Assembly (NCBI GenBank): GCA_944349855.1
Contig: CALVNS010000004.1
Coordinates: 32,093-96,092, forward strand
DNA from: an uncultured Eubacteriales bacterium
Lineage (GTDB): Bacteria; Bacillota; Clostridia; Christensenellales; Aristaeellaceae
Direction of reading: 5' to 3'
Length of the DNA stretch: 64,000 nt
Shown: one piece after another, positions 61,500-64,000 of the stretch
How positions within the stretch are numbered: the stretch's first letter is position 1
How the letters are laid out: each line of letters starts with the position of its first letter
Notes under the pieces: generated by a model
The model's database searches: none
Told to the model about the DNA's origin: nothing
What the model saw: only the letters and a program-made list of their open reading frames with translations
Position numbers and translations under genes: made by a program

Positions 61500-63887
61500 A
61501 TGGCCAGAAGCCCACTGATCGACGGTGAAGCGCGCGCATGCGGCGCATGGAAGGCGTTTGCGCTGTCGGCGTTTGTCGCCCTGTTGTCGCTGCTGCCCGC
61601 GATCCTGCCCTACGGCGGCCGGTTCGTCACGCGCGGCGACTATTTGGAGCAGCAGATTCCGTTCATCCTCGAGACGCGGCGCGTGCTCCTCTCCGGCGAG
61701 CCGTTCTGGAGCTGGAATACGTTTCTGGGCGCAAACTTCGTGGGCTCCTACTCGTTCTATACGCTGGGCAGCCCGTTTGTGTGGCCGCTGGTGCTGCTGC
61801 CGGAGGCGGCTGTGCCCTTTGGCATCAGCGTCATGGCGGTGCTCAAGCATGCGGTCTGCGGCCTGACGGCCTTTCTGTACCTGCGCCGGATGGTTCGGGT
61901 GGAGCGCGCGGCGCTTGCGGGCGCGCTGCTGTACGCGTTTTCATCGTTCACGGTCGTCAACACGCAGTTCTATCACTTCACCGAAGTCGTCGCATTCTTT
62001 CCGCTGATCCTGCTGGGGATGGAGGATGCCTTTTCGCCGCGCCGCCACCACGGCGCGCTCGCAGCGGCCTGTGCGTTGAGCGCGCTATGCAACTATTATT
62101 TCATGGCCGGCACGGCGATCTTTGCGGCGATGTACTTTGCGTTTCGCTGGTTCTCGCCAGACTGGCGGGTGGAGCGGCGCCTGCGCAGGGCTATCAGCGT
62201 CGTGCTGGAGTGCGCGCTGGGCTGTCTGATGGCTTCGGTATTGCTGGTGCCGTCCGCCTGGTCGCTGCTGAGCGTCACGCGCGCCAGCGGCGCGCAGGCG
62301 GGCATGTGGTACGGCCTGGCCGACATCCTGGAGCGCCTGCGCGTGCTGCTCATGCCCATCGAGAGCAGCGCGCTGCACGCGTTTTACGGCGAGGCGGCCA
62401 ACTGGTCCAGCGTCGCGGCGTACCTGCCGCTGACGGGCATATCGCTGGCGGCGCTGTACTGCCTGCGCCGTGGCGGCGGATGGCTCAAGGCGTTGCTGGC
62501 GGTGTTGCTGGCCGTCTCGCTTGCGCCGTGGCTCAACGCGGCGTTTACGCTCGGCTCCAATGCGCTGTATACGCGCTGGTGGTATGCGCTCGTATTGATG
62601 CTGGCGCTGGCCTCCGCCTACGTCCTGGCGCGTCCGGATGCGCGCGACCGGCTGCTGCGTCCCGTGGCGGGCGCGTGTCTCGCGCTCGCGCTCCTGCTGA
62701 CGCTGCCGTGCCTGTTGCTGGAGCGCCTTCTGACGGCCTGGGCGGGCGGCGACGGCCTTCTGGCGGCCGGCGCGTCGTTCCTGCTCGCGCAGCGTTCGGA
62801 GGGTGCCTATGCGCCGGACGCATTTCGCGCGCTGGCGCTGGGGCTGACGGCGCTCAACTACGGCATGCTGCTGGCGCTGGGAGGAAGCCGACTGCGCACC
62901 CGCGCGTTTACTGCGGCGCTGTGCGTGGCGGCCGTGGTGAACTACGCGTCCTTCATCGCGCTGAACGACCGGCTCGTCCTTTCGGGCGGCGCGCAGGCCA
63001 ACGCGGGGGAGATTTCGCTGGAGGCCATCGCGCAGGCCGAACTGCTCGACGAGCGCCCGGTGCACGAGGGGACCGCCTACTCCTACCGCATCGACCACAG
63101 CTCCATGGCGCGCAACTACGGCATGATCGTCAACGAGCCATCGATTACGTCGTTTCACAGCCTGCGCAGCGGCTACCTGAGCGACTTTGTGTACCTGGGC
63201 GGCTTTGGGTACGACGAGTCGACGACTGTGCGCCTGTCGGATGACGGCGGTGCGCTGCGCAGTTTCCTGTCGGTCCGCTACTACTACAACTTCGACCAGG
63301 AGCGCGAACCCGGAGCGCCGGAGGGATTTGTGTATTCGCACACGGTCGGGGACGTCGACGTCTATGTCAATGAAAACTATGTACCCATGGGCTTCATCTA
63401 CGACACGTATACGGACGTGTACGACCAGGAGCTCAACCCGGAGACGATCGGCGAGGTGATGCTCAAGGCGGTCGTGCTGCGCGGCACGCAGATCGGCGGC
63501 GTGTCCGACATGACGCCCTATCGCCTCTCGGAGCGGCCGGAGCGCTCCTGGCAGGCGGCGGCGGCAGAGCTGCGCGAAAACGCATGCGACAGCTTTGTCG
63601 CCACACCCGGCGGATTCACGGCCCACATCGACGCCAAGCGCAGCGGCATCCTGTGCTTCACCGTGCCCTTTGACAAGGGATGGAGCGCGACGATGGACGG
63701 CGAGCCGGTGGATATCGTGAACGTCAACCTGGCGTTCATGGGCCTGCCCGTCTTCGAGGGAGAACATGTGATCGAATTCACCTACCGCGTGCGCGGCCTG
63801 GCATTGGGCGCAGCGCTGAGCGCGTGTGCGACGGCGGTCTGGGCGGTCTACGCAATGGTTTGCGCGCGCAGGCGCGCAAGGGGCTAG
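61500..63887 (+). CDS. YfhO-family membrane protein
   Basis: 795 residues. About twelve membrane segments in the first 500 residues, containing the DYLEQQIPF/WNTFLGANFVGSYSFYTLGSPF block typical of YfhO/GT-C-like glycosyltransferases, then a large extracytoplasmic region and a last membrane segment (about 770-788). Bacillus YfhO has been tied to glycosylation of lipoteichoic acid. The DY motif near the N-terminus would be the catalytic acid. ATG 61500 has AGAAGG upstream; the in-frame ATG at 61470 lacks a site. Its own promoter and terminator make it monocistronic. Confidence 0.88.
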   Translation: MARSPLIDGEARACGAWKAFALSAFVALLSLLPAILPYGGRFVTRGDYLEQQIPFILETRRVLLSGEPFWSWNTFLGANFVGSYSFYTLGSPFVWPLVLLPEAAVPFGISVMAVLKHAVCGLTAFLYLRRMVRVERAALAGALLYAFSSFTVVNTQFYHFTEVVAFFPLILLGMEDAFSPRRHHGALAAACALSALCNYYFMAGTAIFAAMYFAFRWFSPDWRVERRLRRAISVVLECALGCLMASVLLVPSAWSLLSVTRASGAQAGMWYGLADILERLRVLLMPIESSALHAFYGEAANWSSVAAYLPLTGISLAALYCLRRGGGWLKALLAVLLAVSLAPWLNAAFTLGSNALYTRWWYALVLMLALASAYVLARPDARDRLLRPVAGACLALALLLTLPCLLLERLLTAWAGGDGLLAAGASFLLAQRSEGAYAPDAFRALALGLTALNYGMLLALGGSRLRTRAFTAALCVAAVVNYASFIALNDRLVLSGGAQANAGEISLEAIAQAELLDERPVHEGTAYSYRIDHSSMARNYGMIVNEPSITSFHSLRSGYLSDFVYLGGFGYDESTTVRLSDDGGALRSFLSVRYYYNFDQEREPGAPEGFVYSHTVGDVDVYVNENYVPMGFIYDTYTDVYDQELNPETIGEVMLKAVVLRGTQIGGVSDMTPYRLSERPERSWQAAAAELRENACDSFVATPGGFTAHIDAKRSGILCFTVPFDKGWSATMDGEPVDIVNVNLAFMGLPVFEGEHVIEFTYRVRGLALGAALSACATAVWAVYAMVCARRRARG

Positions 63888-63897
63888 CATGCGCAAG

Positions 63898-63929
63898 GGC
63901 GCGCCGGAGCGATCCGGCGCGCCATTTTT
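63898..63929 (+). terminator. Terminator of the YfhO-family gene
   Basis: GGCGCGCCGGA / TCCGGCGCGCC stem followed by ATTTTTG. Confidence 0.9.
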
Positions 63930-63939
63930 GTATAAAGAA

Positions 63940-64000
63940 AACCACTCGCTAGGCGAGTGGTTCAAAAAAGCCTATGGCGGTGAAAATGATAAAAAAACTC
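63940..64000 (+). mobile_element. Possible IS200/IS605-type element end (truncated by window)
   Basis: A perfect 10-bp inverted repeat AACCACTCGC-TAG-GCGAGTGGTT with a 3-nt loop is followed by an AT-rich stretch unlike the rest of the window. Short subterminal hairpins of this form are recognised by Y1 transposases. No transposase is visible because the window ends. Confidence 0.4.

Overview
The window is a G+C-rich chromosomal segment from an endospore-forming, anaerobic member of the Clostridia. The evidence is the sporulation genes yabP and yabQ next to a divIC-like gene, a YqhQ-type protein, an anaerobic sulfatase-maturase-type radical SAM enzyme, rubredoxin, and ferredoxin-type Fe-S proteins. 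A gut lineage of the Oscillospirales or Christensenellales kind would fit, but that placement is inference. Most genes are ordinary chromosomal genes, closely packed, often with 4-nt ATGA/GTGA overlaps, strong GGAGG-type ribosome sites, sigma-A promoters and GC-rich intrinsic terminators. No prophage, CRISPR array, rRNA or plasmid replicon is visible.

Layout. 1-9.4 kb: tail of an HD-domain protein, anSME-like radical SAM enzyme, UMF1-family MFS transporter, branched-chain aminotransferase, an unrecognised protein, a pseudouridine synthase, then a HAD phosphatase - DUF362/ferredoxin - RarA run. 9.4-16.4 kb: a minus-strand IlvD/Edd-type dehydratase followed by a GyrI-like protein, divergent from a GH130 glycoside phosphorylase/hydrolase, then DUF6440 and a LacZ-type GH2 beta-galactosidase. 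16.6-23.6 kb: a long plus-strand run yqhQ - prmC - prfA - ZIP transporter - tsaC/sua5 - ywlE-like arginine phosphatase - deoxyinosine glycosylase - pyrimidine-nucleoside phosphorylase, mostly overlapping or nearly abutting. 23.7-31.5 kb: alpha/beta hydrolase, then minus-strand asnA and, upstream of it, polA - coaE - lytic transglycosylase - peptide-binding protein; the asnA/peptide-binding interval looks like a structured RNA ending in an intrinsic terminator.

31.6-41.6 kb: phosphoglucomutase, a membrane-GNAT fusion, a complete BMP-type nucleoside ABC transporter (binding protein, double ATPase, two permeases) with an orotate-phosphoribosyltransferase-like gene, and a second pseudouridine synthase. 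41.7-45.5 kb: a four-SH3 secreted protein; folT under a tetrahydrofolate riboswitch whose downstream sequence can sequester the folT ribosome site; a small HD hydrolase; a zinc phospholipase-C-like protein; and a MarR regulator. 45.7-50.5 kb: a full livJHMGF branched-chain amino acid transporter. 50.6-56.8 kb: an aldo/keto reductase with a MerR-type promoter, a degenerate SDR, an orphan sugar-type binding protein, and the tdh-kbl threonine degradation operon.

56.9-64 kb: yabP-yabQ-divIC, Ppx/GppA, tandem initiator and elongator tRNA-Met, rubredoxin, ybaB-recR, a lipoprotein and a YfhO-family membrane protein. The last about 60 bases carry a hairpin that resembles an IS200/IS605-type end. The strongest non-coding observations are the folT riboswitch, the 19-bp-spacer palindromic promoter at 50.55 kb and the unassigned structured interval near 25.7-25.9 kb. 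No clearly new multi-gene system was found.
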